From XN24 sp964462675 (lineage in GTDB: Bacteria > Pseudomonadota > Gammaproteobacteria > Steroidobacterales > XN24), in NCBI GenBank assembly GCA_964462675.1, contig CAYWYS010000014.1, forward strand, positions 1-64,000: DNA of 64,000 nt. Direction: 5' to 3'. This document shows, piece after piece, positions 32,724 through 41,678 of this stretch (its first letter is position 1; each line of letters begins with the position of its first letter). Position numbers and translations under genes: made by a program. Below the pieces are notes generated by a model, which saw only the letters and a program-made list of their open reading frames with translations, was not told the origin of the DNA and made no database searches.

Positions 32724-32873
32724 GGCCGAAGTAGGAAAAAATTACATGAATCGGCCCGCCACGCCCTGGCTGGTCTGCAAACGCTGGCTCGGCAACGCAA
32801 ATGTCACCTGCTGGTGACATCGAGGTAACGCTTCGGCGCCATTGTGCCGGCGGGCAAGCGGCGGAGGCCAGAG

Positions 32874-33674
32874 ATGTCCACAGTCCAGAACTTGCGCCCG
32901 ATGCACTTTCGCACAATATTCATTTCCGATGTCCACCTGGGCTCCCGGGGCTGCCAGGCCACCATGCTGCTCGATTTTCTGCGCTCCGTGCGCTGCGAGA
33001 CGCTGTACCTGGTTGGCGACATCATCGATTTCTGGAGCATGCGGCGCGGCCTGTTCTGGCCCCAGGAGCATAACGAGGTCGTCCGCACCGTGCTTGGCAT
33101 GGCCCGTCACGGCACCCGGGTGATCTATGTGCCGGGCAACCATGATGAGTTGTTCCGCAGCCATCTCGGCACGGTGTTCGGCAATGTCGAGATCGTGGCG
33201 CGCAGCATCCACGTGACGGCTGACGGGCGGCGCCTGCTGGTGCTGCACGGCGACGAGTTCGACAGCGTCGTGCGCTGCAGCCCCTTGCTGGCGCGCATCG
33301 GCAGCCGGGCCTACGAGTTCCTGATCTGGTTGAATCGTTACCTGAACGCGTTTCGCCGCCGCTTCGGTTACGGCTACTGGTCGCTGGCGGCGTTCCTCAA
33401 GCACCGCGTCAAGAACGCCGTGCAGTACATCGGTGACTTCGAGCACGCGGTGGCGCGCGCTGCCCGGCGGCAAGGCGTCGATGGCCTGGTCTGCGGCCAT
33501 ATCCACCGGCCGGAAGTCCGCATGGTGGACGGCGTCTTGTATTGCAACGACGGCGACTGGGTCGAGAGCTGCTCGGCCCTCGCCGAGCATCGCGACGGCC
33601 GGCTCGAGCTGCTGCACTGGGCCGAGATCCGTGCCCGTGAGCTGGCGGCTGCGCCGCTCGAGAGTGCCGCATGA
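32874..33674 (+). CDS. UDP-2,3-diacylglucosamine diphosphatase-type metallophosphoesterase
   Basis: A 266-residue calcineurin-like phosphoesterase of the LpxH type, which would hydrolyse UDP-2,3-diacylglucosamine to lipid X in lipid A synthesis. Metal ligands are in ISDVHLGSRGC, LVGDIIDFW, PGNHDE and VCGHIHRP, followed by CNDGDWVESC. It is longer than classical LpxH (about 240) and resembles the LpxH2/YbbF-like group, so substrate is inferred. The ATG at 32874 follows GGAGG by six bases. It is coupled to the glycosyltransferase gene by an ATGA overlap. Confidence 0.85.
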   Translation: MSTVQNLRPMHFRTIFISDVHLGSRGCQATMLLDFLRSVRCETLYLVGDIIDFWSMRRGLFWPQEHNEVVRTVLGMARHGTRVIYVPGNHDELFRSHLGTVFGNVEIVARSIHVTADGRRLLVLHGDEFDSVVRCSPLLARIGSRAYEFLIWLNRYLNAFRRRFGYGYWSLAAFLKHRVKNAVQYIGDFEHAVARAARRQGVDGLVCGHIHRPEVRMVDGVLYCNDGDWVESCSALAEHRDGRLELLHWAEIRARELAAAPLESAA

Positions 33675-34666
33675 GAATCGCGCTGGTGTCCGATGCCTGG
33701 CTGCCCCAGACCAACGGCGTCGTGCGCACGCTCGGCGAGACGGCGCGCTGCCTCGAAGTCGTCGGCCACAACGTGCGGGCGGTCACGCCGATCCCGTTCC
33801 TGACCTTCCCGTGTCCCACATACCCTGAGATCCGCCTGGCGGTGTGGCCATGGCGCCGCGTCAGCAGGATGCTGGATGAATTCGAGCCCGACGCGGTGCA
33901 TATCGCGACCGAGGGGCCGATCGGTCTTGCCGGGCGAAACTGGTGCCGCGCGCGCCGGCTGGCCTTCACATCCTCGTTCCACACGCGCTTCCCGGAGTAC
34001 GTGCGCCTGCGGGCGCCGATCCCGGTGGGCTGGACCTGGCGGGCATTGCGCTGGTTTCACGATGCAGCCGCCCACACGCTGGTGCCGACCGGCACCCAGC
34101 AGGCCGAGCTCTCGGCGCGCGGCTTTCGCAACCCGGTGGTCTGGGGCCGCGGCGTCGATACCGCGCTGTTTCACCCGGACCGGCGCACGGTCCTGCCTGG
34201 CGAGGGTCCCCACATGATGTACCTCGGGCGGGTCGCGGTCGAAAAGAACATCGAGGCCTTCCTGAAGCTCGCCGTGCCCGGCACCCGCTGGGTTGTCGGC
34301 GGCGGTCCCGCGCTGGCGTCCTTTCGCGACGCGTGGCCGGGCGTCAACTTCCTGGGACCGAAGTTCGGCGTCGAACTTGCCACGCTGCTGGCCTCGGCCG
34401 ACGTTTTCGTCTTCCCGAGCCGGACGGACACTTTTGGCATCGTGTTGCTGGAGGCGATGGCCTGCGGCCTGCCGGTTGCCGCGTACCCCGTCCCCGGGCC
34501 GCGCGACGTGGTGCGCCATGGCGAGACCGGCGTGCTCGACGAGGATCTTGCGGCCGCGGTGCACGGCGCGCTGGCGCTCGACCGGCGCGCCTGCCGGCGC
34601 CAGGCGCTCGAGCACACCTGGGAGCGCGCCACCGCAGAGTTTTGTGCGTATCTCGTGCCCGCCTGA
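33671..34666 (+). CDS. Glycosyltransferase family 4 (GT-B fold)
   Basis: A 331-residue retaining glycosyltransferase. The N-terminal domain begins MRIALVSDAWLPQTNGVVRTL, typical of GT4 mannosyl- and glucosyl-lipid transferases. The C-terminal domain has the nucleotide-sugar binding set YLGRVAVEKNIEAFL and PSRTDTFGIVLLEAMACGLPV (EX7E). It has no signal or membrane helix and probably acts at the inner face of the membrane. It overlaps the preceding lpxH-like gene, suggesting lipid or glycolipid work; substrate unknown. Confidence 0.88.
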   Translation: MRIALVSDAWLPQTNGVVRTLGETARCLEVVGHNVRAVTPIPFLTFPCPTYPEIRLAVWPWRRVSRMLDEFEPDAVHIATEGPIGLAGRNWCRARRLAFTSSFHTRFPEYVRLRAPIPVGWTWRALRWFHDAAAHTLVPTGTQQAELSARGFRNPVVWGRGVDTALFHPDRRTVLPGEGPHMMYLGRVAVEKNIEAFLKLAVPGTRWVVGGGPALASFRDAWPGVNFLGPKFGVELATLLASADVFVFPSRTDTFGIVLLEAMACGLPVAAYPVPGPRDVVRHGETGVLDEDLAAAVHGALALDRRACRRQALEHTWERATAEFCAYLVPA

Positions 34667-34673
34667 GGCGCCC

Positions 34674-36059
34674 TCAAGCCGACGGAAAAAGGATCGCGGT
34701 TGCGACGGCGAAATAAATGAACACACCGGCGGCATCGGCCATGGTTGCAACCAGCGGCGCGCTCGCGGTCGCCGGGTCCAGCTTCAAGCGGCTCAGCACG
34801 AACGGCAGCGACATGCCGATCAGGCTGCCGACGATGACGACCAGCACCATCGTGATCGCCACCGCGACAGCGACCTCGGCCCCCCCCCGATACCAGCCGA
34901 TACCGGAGACCGCCAGCGCCATCGTCAGGCCGAGCAGCAGGGCGATCAGGATTTCGCGCCCGAGCATGCGGCCCCAGTCCTTCAGCATGACGTCGCCAGT
35001 CGCGAGCGCGCGGACCATCAGCGTCGCGGCCTGCGAGCCGGCGTTGCCGCTGGAGCCGATCAGCAGTGGCAGGAAGAACACCAGCGCGACGACGGCCGCG
35101 ATCGTGTTCTCGTAATAGTGAATACCGGCGCCGGACAGCAGGTTGCCGAACACCAGCAACACCAGCCAGCCAATGCGCTTGCGATACAGCAGGCCGATCG
35201 AGGCGTCGCGCACGCTGGTGTCGAGTTCGCCGACCGAGCCGACCTTGTGGAAGTCCTCGGTGGCCTCGTCCTGCAAGACGTCCATGGCATCGTCATGCGT
35301 GACGATACCCACGATCCGGTTCTCCGCATCGACGACCGGCAGCGCGAGGACGTCATAGCGGGAAATCTTGCGCGCGACCTCCTCCTGGTCTTCGTCCACG
35401 AGCACCGCGACCGGCTCCTCTTCCATCAGGTCGCCGACCAGCGTCCTCGGCGCCGCAAGGATCAGGTCCTGCAGCCGCACCGCCCCGACCAGGCGACGGT
35501 CCGGGCTGGTGACGTAGGCGCGGTAGATCGTTTCCTTGTCGGGCGCCTCGTGGCGGAGCTTCTCGATGGCTTGCGCGGCGGTCAGCCCTTCGCGCAAAAG
35601 CGCGTAGTCGGAGGTCATGATCGACCCCGCCGTCCCTTCCTCGTAGGCCGCCAGGCGGCGGATGTCCTCGCGCTCGGCTTGTGCCAGGGCCGGCAGCAGC
35701 GCGTCCTGCTGCTCGTCCGACAGCTCGTTGAACAGGTCGGCACGCTCATCCGAGTTCATCTCGGTGACGATGCGTGCGAGCTTGGCGCGCGGCGCGGTCT
35801 GCGCCAGCTCGACCTGGAAGTCTCGATCGAAGTAGCCAAAGATGTCGGCCTGCTCCTCGATCGGCATCAGGTCAAGCATGGCCCAGACGTGATGCGGCTC
35901 GAATTCCTCGAGCGCCGCCCCGATATCCACCGGATGCTCGTCATCGATCAGCGCACGCAGCGCGGCTGCATCGCCGGCCGCGGTGGCCTCCTGGATCGCG
36001 CGGACGAGTTCTTCGTGGTGGGTCTCCCTCCCGGGGATCGCCGCAGTGTTCTGCGCCAT
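34674..36059 (-). CDS. mgtE: Magnesium transporter MgtE
   Basis: A 461-residue homodimeric Mg2+ channel. The N-domain (about 20-140, with HPVDIGAALEEF and NSDERADLFNEL) and a CBS pair (about 145-265) sense cytosolic magnesium. Five membrane helices follow, with the family segment LLIGSSGNAGSQAATLMVRALA. It starts at 36059, sharing one base with the stop of the upstream TPR gene (TGATG). The open frame continues upstream, but only inside that gene. Confidence 0.95.
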   Translation of the reverse strand: MAQNTAAIPGRETHHEELVRAIQEATAAGDAAALRALIDDEHPVDIGAALEEFEPHHVWAMLDLMPIEEQADIFGYFDRDFQVELAQTAPRAKLARIVTEMNSDERADLFNELSDEQQDALLPALAQAEREDIRRLAAYEEGTAGSIMTSDYALLREGLTAAQAIEKLRHEAPDKETIYRAYVTSPDRRLVGAVRLQDLILAAPRTLVGDLMEEEPVAVLVDEDQEEVARKISRYDVLALPVVDAENRIVGIVTHDDAMDVLQDEATEDFHKVGSVGELDTSVRDASIGLLYRKRIGWLVLLVFGNLLSGAGIHYYENTIAAVVALVFFLPLLIGSSGNAGSQAATLMVRALATGDVMLKDWGRMLGREILIALLLGLTMALAVSGIGWYRGGAEVAVAVAITMVLVVIVGSLIGMSLPFVLSRLKLDPATASAPLVATMADAAGVFIYFAVATAILFPSA

Positions 36060-36382
36060 CAGTGAGCTCCTCCGTCCGACTTCTGCAATCGCTTCAGGAA
36101 CACGCGCATTTCCTTCGCGGCCTGCACATCGCCCTTCGACTCGGCAGTCTCGATGCCGCGCTGCCACGCAGCCGCGGCCTGCCCGGGCTCGCCGGCCGCG
36201 ACGAGCGCCTGGCCGAGCAGCTTCCACGCGGCCGAGTAAGCCGGATCATGCTTGACGGCATGTGAAAAGTGCACGCTTGCCGCCGCCGCATCCCCTTCCT
36301 TGAGACAGGCGCCACCCAGCGAGAACCTTAACAGCGCATCATCCCGGCCGCCGGCCAGCAGCTTCTCGAGGGCCGCACGCAT
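36059..36382 (-). CDS. Small tetratricopeptide-repeat protein
   Basis: A 107-residue soluble protein with about two TPR units (RFSLGGACLKEGDAAAASVHFSHAV and SAAWKLLGQALVAAGEPGQAAAAW) and a basic helix at the end. It sits between trkH and mgtE and shares one base with each neighbour's stop or start (TGATG both times), so translation of all three genes is probably coupled. TPR proteins mediate protein contacts; whether it binds either transporter is unknown. Confidence 0.85.
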   Translation of the reverse strand: MRAALEKLLAGGRDDALLRFSLGGACLKEGDAAAASVHFSHAVKHDPAYSAAWKLLGQALVAAGEPGQAAAAWQRGIETAESKGDVQAAKEMRVFLKRLQKSDGGAH

Positions 36383-37911
36383 CAACGTCGCCAGAATTCC
36401 GGCGTCAACAGGACCAGCAGCGTGAAGATCTCGAGGCGCCCGAGGATCATCGCGACGATGCCGACCCACTTGGCGGCGTCGGGGACCGTGCCGAAGGTGG
36501 AGCTGACCTCGCCGAGCCCGGGGCCGAGATTGTTAAGCGTCGCGGCCACCGAGGAAAACGCCGTGACCTGGTCTAGCCCGATGAACATCATGACGGCCAT
36601 CAGGATGCAGAACACCACCACGTAGACCGAGAAGAATCCCCACACTGCCTCGGCAACCCGATTGGACACGCCGCGCTCGCCGAGCCGCACCGGGATCACG
36701 GCACTCGGGTGCAGCAGCCTGGCCATCTCGCGCCAGCCCTGTTTGACAATCAACAGCCAGCGCAGCACTTTCATGCCGCCGGACGTCGAGCCGGCGCAGC
36801 CCCCGATGAAGCTTGCGAGAATCAGCAGTACCGGCAGCGCACCCGGCCAGGCGGAGAAGTCTGCGGACGTGAATCCGGTCGTGGTGCCGACGGAGACGGA
36901 GTGAAAGACTGCCTTGGTAAGGGACTCGCCGGGTGTATGGTGGCCCTTCACTGCCAGATACCCGGCAATGATCGCGATCAGGACGGCCTGGATGACCACG
37001 AAGGCCCGGAACTGGGGATCGTGCAGGTAGCCATTTATCGCGGCAACCACCGAGACCTTGCGCCGATGGGGCCACGAGAACCGCGGCAACCCGCCTCGCG
37101 TGTGCACGTGTATGTCCGGCATCAGGCTGCGCATGGCATAGAAATGCAGCGCGAAGCTGGTCGCGCCAAGGAACATGAAAAACGCGCCCAGCCATTCCAG
37201 CAATGGGCTGTTGAAATGGCCGAAGCTGGCGTCGCGCGTGGAAAAGCCCGCGGTCGCGATCGTGCTGAACGCATGACCGATGGCATCGAACCAGTTCATC
37301 CCCCCAAGGCGGAAGGCGATCGCGCAGATCACGTTCAGGGCGACGTAAGCGATCCACAACGCCTTGGCAGTTTCGGTGATCCGCGGCGTCAGCTTCGTGT
37401 CCTTCATCGGCCCCGGCGTCTCAGCCCGGTACAACTGCATGCCGCCGACGCCCAGCACCGGCAAGATCGCGACGGCCAGGACGATGATGCCCATACCGCC
37501 GAAAAAGTGACTCTGCTGGCGATACCAGAGTACCGAATGCGGCAGCGTGTCCAGTCCCACCAGCACGGTGGCGCCGGTCGTCGTGAACCCCGACACGGCC
37601 TCGAAAAGGGCGTCGGTGAAGCTCATGATCGGTATTTCGACCAGCAACAGCGGCACGGCGCCTGCGAAGCCGAGCACCACCCAGAAGCCGGCAACCACGA
37701 GGAAGCCATCGCGTATGCGCAGCTCAGCCCTGTGCCGGCGCAACGGCAGGAAGATCGCCAGGCCGGCTGCGAGGATGATGAAGAAGGCGTAGAGGAACGC
37801 CTTCCAGGCACCGTCGTTGTAAATCAGGGACACGACCACCGGCGGCAGCATCGTGACGCTGAACAACGCCAGTAACAAGCCGATTATTCGCAGGACAACA
37901 AGGCCGTTCAC
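36382..37911 (-). CDS. trkH: Trk system potassium transporter TrkH
   Basis: A 509-residue K+ channel subunit that works with the RCK protein TrkA encoded just upstream. All four selectivity-filter loops are readable: SGFTTTGATVL, FSTIATAGFST, VSVGTTTGFTSADF and TLNNLGPGLGEV. It starts with GTG at 37911, 16 bases after the trkA stop. Length is normal. Confidence 0.96.
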   Translation of the reverse strand: MNGLVVLRIIGLLLALFSVTMLPPVVVSLIYNDGAWKAFLYAFFIILAAGLAIFLPLRRHRAELRIRDGFLVVAGFWVVLGFAGAVPLLLVEIPIMSFTDALFEAVSGFTTTGATVLVGLDTLPHSVLWYRQQSHFFGGMGIIVLAVAILPVLGVGGMQLYRAETPGPMKDTKLTPRITETAKALWIAYVALNVICAIAFRLGGMNWFDAIGHAFSTIATAGFSTRDASFGHFNSPLLEWLGAFFMFLGATSFALHFYAMRSLMPDIHVHTRGGLPRFSWPHRRKVSVVAAINGYLHDPQFRAFVVIQAVLIAIIAGYLAVKGHHTPGESLTKAVFHSVSVGTTTGFTSADFSAWPGALPVLLILASFIGGCAGSTSGGMKVLRWLLIVKQGWREMARLLHPSAVIPVRLGERGVSNRVAEAVWGFFSVYVVVFCILMAVMMFIGLDQVTAFSSVAATLNNLGPGLGEVSSTFGTVPDAAKWVGIVAMILGRLEIFTLLVLLTPEFWRR

Positions 37912-37927
37912 CGCGAGTCCACCGCCG

Positions 37928-39340
37928 TCAGGTGTAGGTCACGCCCACCTGGAACAGCTTCTCCACGGCCGGGATCTGGCTGCGATCGGTGAGGAACAGG
38001 ATGACGTGGTCTTCGGGCCGGATCTCCGTGTCGTGGTGCGCCATCAACACTTCGTCTTCCCGGACGATGGCGCCGATGGTCGTCCCCGGGGGCAGCGGTA
38101 CCTGCTCGACCCGCTTGCCTACGACCCTGGAAGTCTTCGAGTCGCCGTGCGCGACCGCCTCGATTGCCTCGGCGGTGCCGCTGCGCAACGCGTGCACCTG
38201 GCCGACGTCGAGCCGCATGCCCCGGACCTTCGCGAGCAGCGCACTGAGCGTGATCTCCTGCGGCGACACGGCGATGTCGACGTACTGGCCCTCGACGAGT
38301 TTCGCGTAGGAGGGGCGGTTGATCAGCGCGATGACGCGCGCGGCGCCCATCCGTTTCGCGAGAAACGAGGAAAGGATGTTCGCCTCTTCCGCGCTGGTCA
38401 GCGCGCAGAACACGTCGACCTTGTCGATGTTCTCCTCGTGCAGCAGGTCCTCGTCTACCGCGTCACCGGTCAGCACGACGGCATGCTTGAGCCGCTCCGA
38501 GATGAACCGGGCGCGCTCGTGGTTGCGCTCGATGACCTTGACGCGATTGGTGTTCTCGAGGCGCCGCGCCAGTTCGAAACCGATGTGGCCGCCGCCGGCG
38601 ATGATGATGCTGCGCGCCGGGTGTTCCAGCTTCAGCAGCTCGCTCATCATTACGCGGATGTCCTTGCGCGCCGCGAGGAAGAACACCAGGTCATCGGCCC
38701 GGATGACGGTGTCGCCTTCCGGGAGGATCGTCTCGTAGACCGGCTCCTCGTTGCCGACCGGCGCAATGGCGCTGCGCCGGTAGATTGCCGCGACGCGGGT
38801 GTCGGTATGCGGAATGTGCCGGCGCAGCTCGCGCAATTCCTGGCCGATCAACGGGCCGCCGGTCTTGGCCATGACGCCGACCAGGCGCAGGCGACCGTCG
38901 GCGAAATCCAGCACCTGGTGCGCACCCGGGTAGTGGATCAGCTGCTCGATATGCTCGGTGACCAGCTGCTCCGGGCTGATGATGGTGTCGACCGGAATCG
39001 TCTTGGTGTTGAAGAGTTCCGCGCGCGAAGTGTATTCCGCCGCCCGGATGCGGGCGATACGCACCGGCGTCCGGTACAGGCTGTAGGCGATCTGGCAGGC
39101 GATCATGTTGGTTTCGTCGCTGTCGGTCAGCGCGACGAGGATGTCGGCGTCGGCCGCGCCCGCCTGCTCCAGCACGCGGGGATGCGAGGCGTGGCCCTCG
39201 ACCGTGCGGATATCCAGGCGATCCTGCAGCTCATGCAGATGGCGACCGTTCAGGTCCACCACGGTGATTTCGTTTTCCTCGGACAAGGATTCCGCGGCGG
39301 TAGAGCCCACCGTTCCGGCGCCGAGGATGAGGATCTTCAT
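37928..39340 (-). CDS. trkA: Trk system potassium transporter peripheral subunit TrkA
   Basis: A 470-residue cytoplasmic NAD(H)-binding regulator of TrkH/TrkG, with two RCK domains. The first Rossmann motif is ILGAGTVGSTAAESL at the N-terminus; the second is IAGGGHIGFELARRLE near residue 235. Each is followed by a TrkA-C domain. The ATG at 39340 gives the usual start MKILILGAG; the extra upstream codons are non-conserved. It heads the trkA-trkH-TPR-mgtE group. Confidence 0.96.
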   Translation of the reverse strand: MKILILGAGTVGSTAAESLSEENEITVVDLNGRHLHELQDRLDIRTVEGHASHPRVLEQAGAADADILVALTDSDETNMIACQIAYSLYRTPVRIARIRAAEYTSRAELFNTKTIPVDTIISPEQLVTEHIEQLIHYPGAHQVLDFADGRLRLVGVMAKTGGPLIGQELRELRRHIPHTDTRVAAIYRRSAIAPVGNEEPVYETILPEGDTVIRADDLVFFLAARKDIRVMMSELLKLEHPARSIIIAGGGHIGFELARRLENTNRVKVIERNHERARFISERLKHAVVLTGDAVDEDLLHEENIDKVDVFCALTSAEEANILSSFLAKRMGAARVIALINRPSYAKLVEGQYVDIAVSPQEITLSALLAKVRGMRLDVGQVHALRSGTAEAIEAVAHGDSKTSRVVGKRVEQVPLPPGTTIGAIVREDEVLMAHHDTEIRPEDHVILFLTDRSQIPAVEKLFQVGVTYT

Positions 39341-39375
39341 TTGACTTTGTTCCGACCTGGGCGGCGTTGCCGATG

Positions 39376-41532
39376 TTACATCAACTCGAGGCGCGCATAG
39401 GCGAGCACCAGCCACTTCGCCCCGGCGTTCTCGAAGTTCACTTGGACCCGCGCGTGGCTGCCGTGGCCTTCATGGTTGAGCACGATGCCCTCGCCGAACT
39501 GGCCGTGCCGCACTCGCTGGCCGAGCGAAATGCCGGCGGGCGGCTCATCGCGAAACCGCCCGCTCGGCGCTGCCGCCGGCCGCGAAACCCTGGCCGCGGG
39601 CCGGATTTCCTCGACCAGCTCCGCCGGCAGTTCGCCGATGAAGCGCGACGGAATCCCGTAGTTGTCGACGCCGTGCAGGCGTCGCTGCTCCGCGTAGCTG
39701 AGATAGAGCTCCCGCATCGCCCGGGTGGCGCCGACATAGGCGAGGCGCCGTTCCTCCTCGAGCCCGTCGGCGTCGAGCAGGCTGCGCTTGTGCGGGAACA
39801 GGCCGTCCTCCAGTCCCGCCAGGAACACCACCGGGAACTCCAGGCCCTTCGCCGAGTGCAGCGTCATCAGCTGCACGCACGCCTCCCAGGCGCCGCCCTG
39901 CCCTTCGCCCGCCTCGAGCGCCGCGTGGGCGAGGAACTCATCGAGCAGCCGCATTTCCGAATCCGGCTCCGGGTCGAAGCCGCGCGCGGCGCTGACCAGT
40001 TCCTCGAGATTTTCGACGCGCGCCTCGCCGCGCTCACCTTTTTCCTTGCCGTGGTGCTCGATCAGGCCGCTGGCCTGGATCACGTGGTCCACCTGCTCGT
40101 GCAGCTCGCAGCTCCTGGTATCGCGGTCGAGCGCCTCGATCAGCGCGAGGAACGCGTGCAGCGCCTGTGCGGCGCGCGCGCTGAGCCCGTCCGTGATCAG
40201 CGCGCCCGAGGCACGCCACATCGAGGTGGCATTGGCGCGGGCGTAGTCGCGCAACTGTTCAAGCGTGCGCGTGCCGATGCCGCGCGTCGGCAGGTTGACC
40301 ACCCGTTCGAAGGCCGAATCATCGTCGCGATTCGCGACCAGGCGCAGGTACGCCAGCGCGTCCTTGATCTCGGCACGCTCGAAGAACCGCAGCCCGCCAT
40401 AGACGCGATAAGGCAGCCGCGCCTGGATCAGCGCCTCTTCAAACACGCGCGACTGGGCGTTGGAACGGTACAGCACGGCCATGTCGCTGGCGGCCGCGCC
40501 CTCGCTGATCAGCGCGCGAATGCGTCCCACGACGAACTCGGCCTCGTCGCGCTCGTTGTAGGCGGCGTAGAGACGGATCGGGTCGCCGGCGCGGCCCTCG
40601 GTCCAGAGTTTCTTGCCGAGCCGCTCGCGATTGTTCGCGATCAACGCGTTGGCGGCATTCAGGATATTGCCGGTGGAGCGATAGTTCTGCTCGAGCTTCA
40701 CCAGGCGCGTGCCGGGGAAGTCCTTGCGAAAACGCCGGATGTGCTCGACGCGCGCCCCGCGCCAGCCGTAGATGCTCTGGTCGTCGTCGCCGACGATGAA
40801 CGGCTTGCCCGCGGTGCCGGCGAGCAGCCTCAGCCACGCGTACTGGATCGCATTGGTGTCCTGGAACTCGTCGACCAGCAGGTGGCGGAAGCGCCGCCGG
40901 TAGTGGTCGAGCAGCTGGGCATCCTCGCGCCACAGTTCGAAGGCGCGCAGCAGCAGCTCTGCGAAATCCACCAGGCCGCTCTGCTCGCACTGCGCCTGGT
41001 AGGCCTCGTAGATCCGGATGAACATGCGCCGGTTGGGGTCGTCGCCGGCGTCGAGATGCGCGGCGCGCAGGCCCTCGTCCTTGCGGGCGTTGATGAACCA
41101 CTGCACCTCGCGCGGCACGTAGCGGTTCTCGTCGAGGTCCATGGCCTTAAGCAGGCGCCGGATCAGGCGCAGCTGGTCCTCGGAGTCGAGCACCGTGAAG
41201 GTCTGCGGCAACCTTGCCTCGCGCCAGTGGAGGCGCAGCAGGCGGTGCGCGAGGCCGTGGAAAGTGCCGACCCAGAGATTGCTGGCCGGCATGCCGAGCA
41301 GTTGCTCGATGCGGCCGCGCATTTCGCCGGCCGCCTTGTTCGTGAACGTCACGGCCAGCACGCCCCACGGCGAGACGCCCTCGACCTGGACCAGCCACGC
41401 GATGCGATGCACGAGCACGCGCGTCTTGCCGCTGCCCGCCCCCGCCAGCACCAGCACGGGCGCATCGGACGCGGCCGTGACGGCCTCGCGCTGCGCGTCG
41501 TTCAGCGGGTCCAGGATCGGGGTGATGTCCAT
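39376..41532 (-). CDS. uvrD: DNA helicase II (UvrD)
   Basis: A 718-residue SF1A 3'-5' helicase for nucleotide-excision and mismatch repair. Walker A is GAGSGKTR (31-38), with the Q-motif NDAQREAV before it. Other helicase motifs are VDEFQDTN (II), DDDQSIYGWRGA (III), QNYRSTGNILNAAN (IV), VQLMTLHSAKGLEFPVVFLAG (V) and EEERRLAYVGATRA (VI). The C-terminal tail ends in a Tudor-like segment. The ATG at 41532 was chosen over the longer open frame because it restores MDITPILDPLNDAQ. Its 5' leader carries an octamer repeat array (41555-41618). Confidence 0.97.
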   Translation of the reverse strand: MDITPILDPLNDAQREAVTAASDAPVLVLAGAGSGKTRVLVHRIAWLVQVEGVSPWGVLAVTFTNKAAGEMRGRIEQLLGMPASNLWVGTFHGLAHRLLRLHWREARLPQTFTVLDSEDQLRLIRRLLKAMDLDENRYVPREVQWFINARKDEGLRAAHLDAGDDPNRRMFIRIYEAYQAQCEQSGLVDFAELLLRAFELWREDAQLLDHYRRRFRHLLVDEFQDTNAIQYAWLRLLAGTAGKPFIVGDDDQSIYGWRGARVEHIRRFRKDFPGTRLVKLEQNYRSTGNILNAANALIANNRERLGKKLWTEGRAGDPIRLYAAYNERDEAEFVVGRIRALISEGAAASDMAVLYRSNAQSRVFEEALIQARLPYRVYGGLRFFERAEIKDALAYLRLVANRDDDSAFERVVNLPTRGIGTRTLEQLRDYARANATSMWRASGALITDGLSARAAQALHAFLALIEALDRDTRSCELHEQVDHVIQASGLIEHHGKEKGERGEARVENLEELVSAARGFDPEPDSEMRLLDEFLAHAALEAGEGQGGAWEACVQLMTLHSAKGLEFPVVFLAGLEDGLFPHKRSLLDADGLEEERRLAYVGATRAMRELYLSYAEQRRLHGVDNYGIPSRFIGELPAELVEEIRPAARVSRPAAAPSGRFRDEPPAGISLGQRVRHGQFGEGIVLNHEGHGSHARVQVNFENAGAKWLVLAYARLELM

Positions 41533-41554
41533 GCGGCCATTGTACTTCCGCAGG

Positions 41555-41618
41555 GACGCAGAGACGCAGGGACGCGGAGACGCAGAGACGCAGAGACGCA
41601 GAGACGCAGAGACGCAGA
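41555..41618 (+). repeat. Tandem GACGCAGA octamer array (8 units)
   Basis: Eight head-to-tail copies of GACGCAGA (units 2 and 3 are GACGCAGG and GACGCGGA) lie in the gap between the uvrD start and the stop of the gene upstream. On the minus strand they read TCTGCGTC and would be part of the uvrD leader if transcription begins upstream. Related octamers occur at 54-116, 948-1027 and 45211-45238. Confidence 0.85.
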
Positions 41619-41678
41619 GAGTTGGCGGCTGCGCCACCAAAGGGGCTGTGGCACCAGGCGTCAGGCCCGGCCCTGCGG

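Noticed and set aside
32467..32817. Open frame across the dtd-lpxH gap
   Set aside because: It runs through dtd in antisense and through the AT-rich promoter region; no start signal or family features.
41555..41618. Repeat array considered as a CRISPR
   Set aside because: Units are contiguous octamers without spacers, and no cas genes are present.
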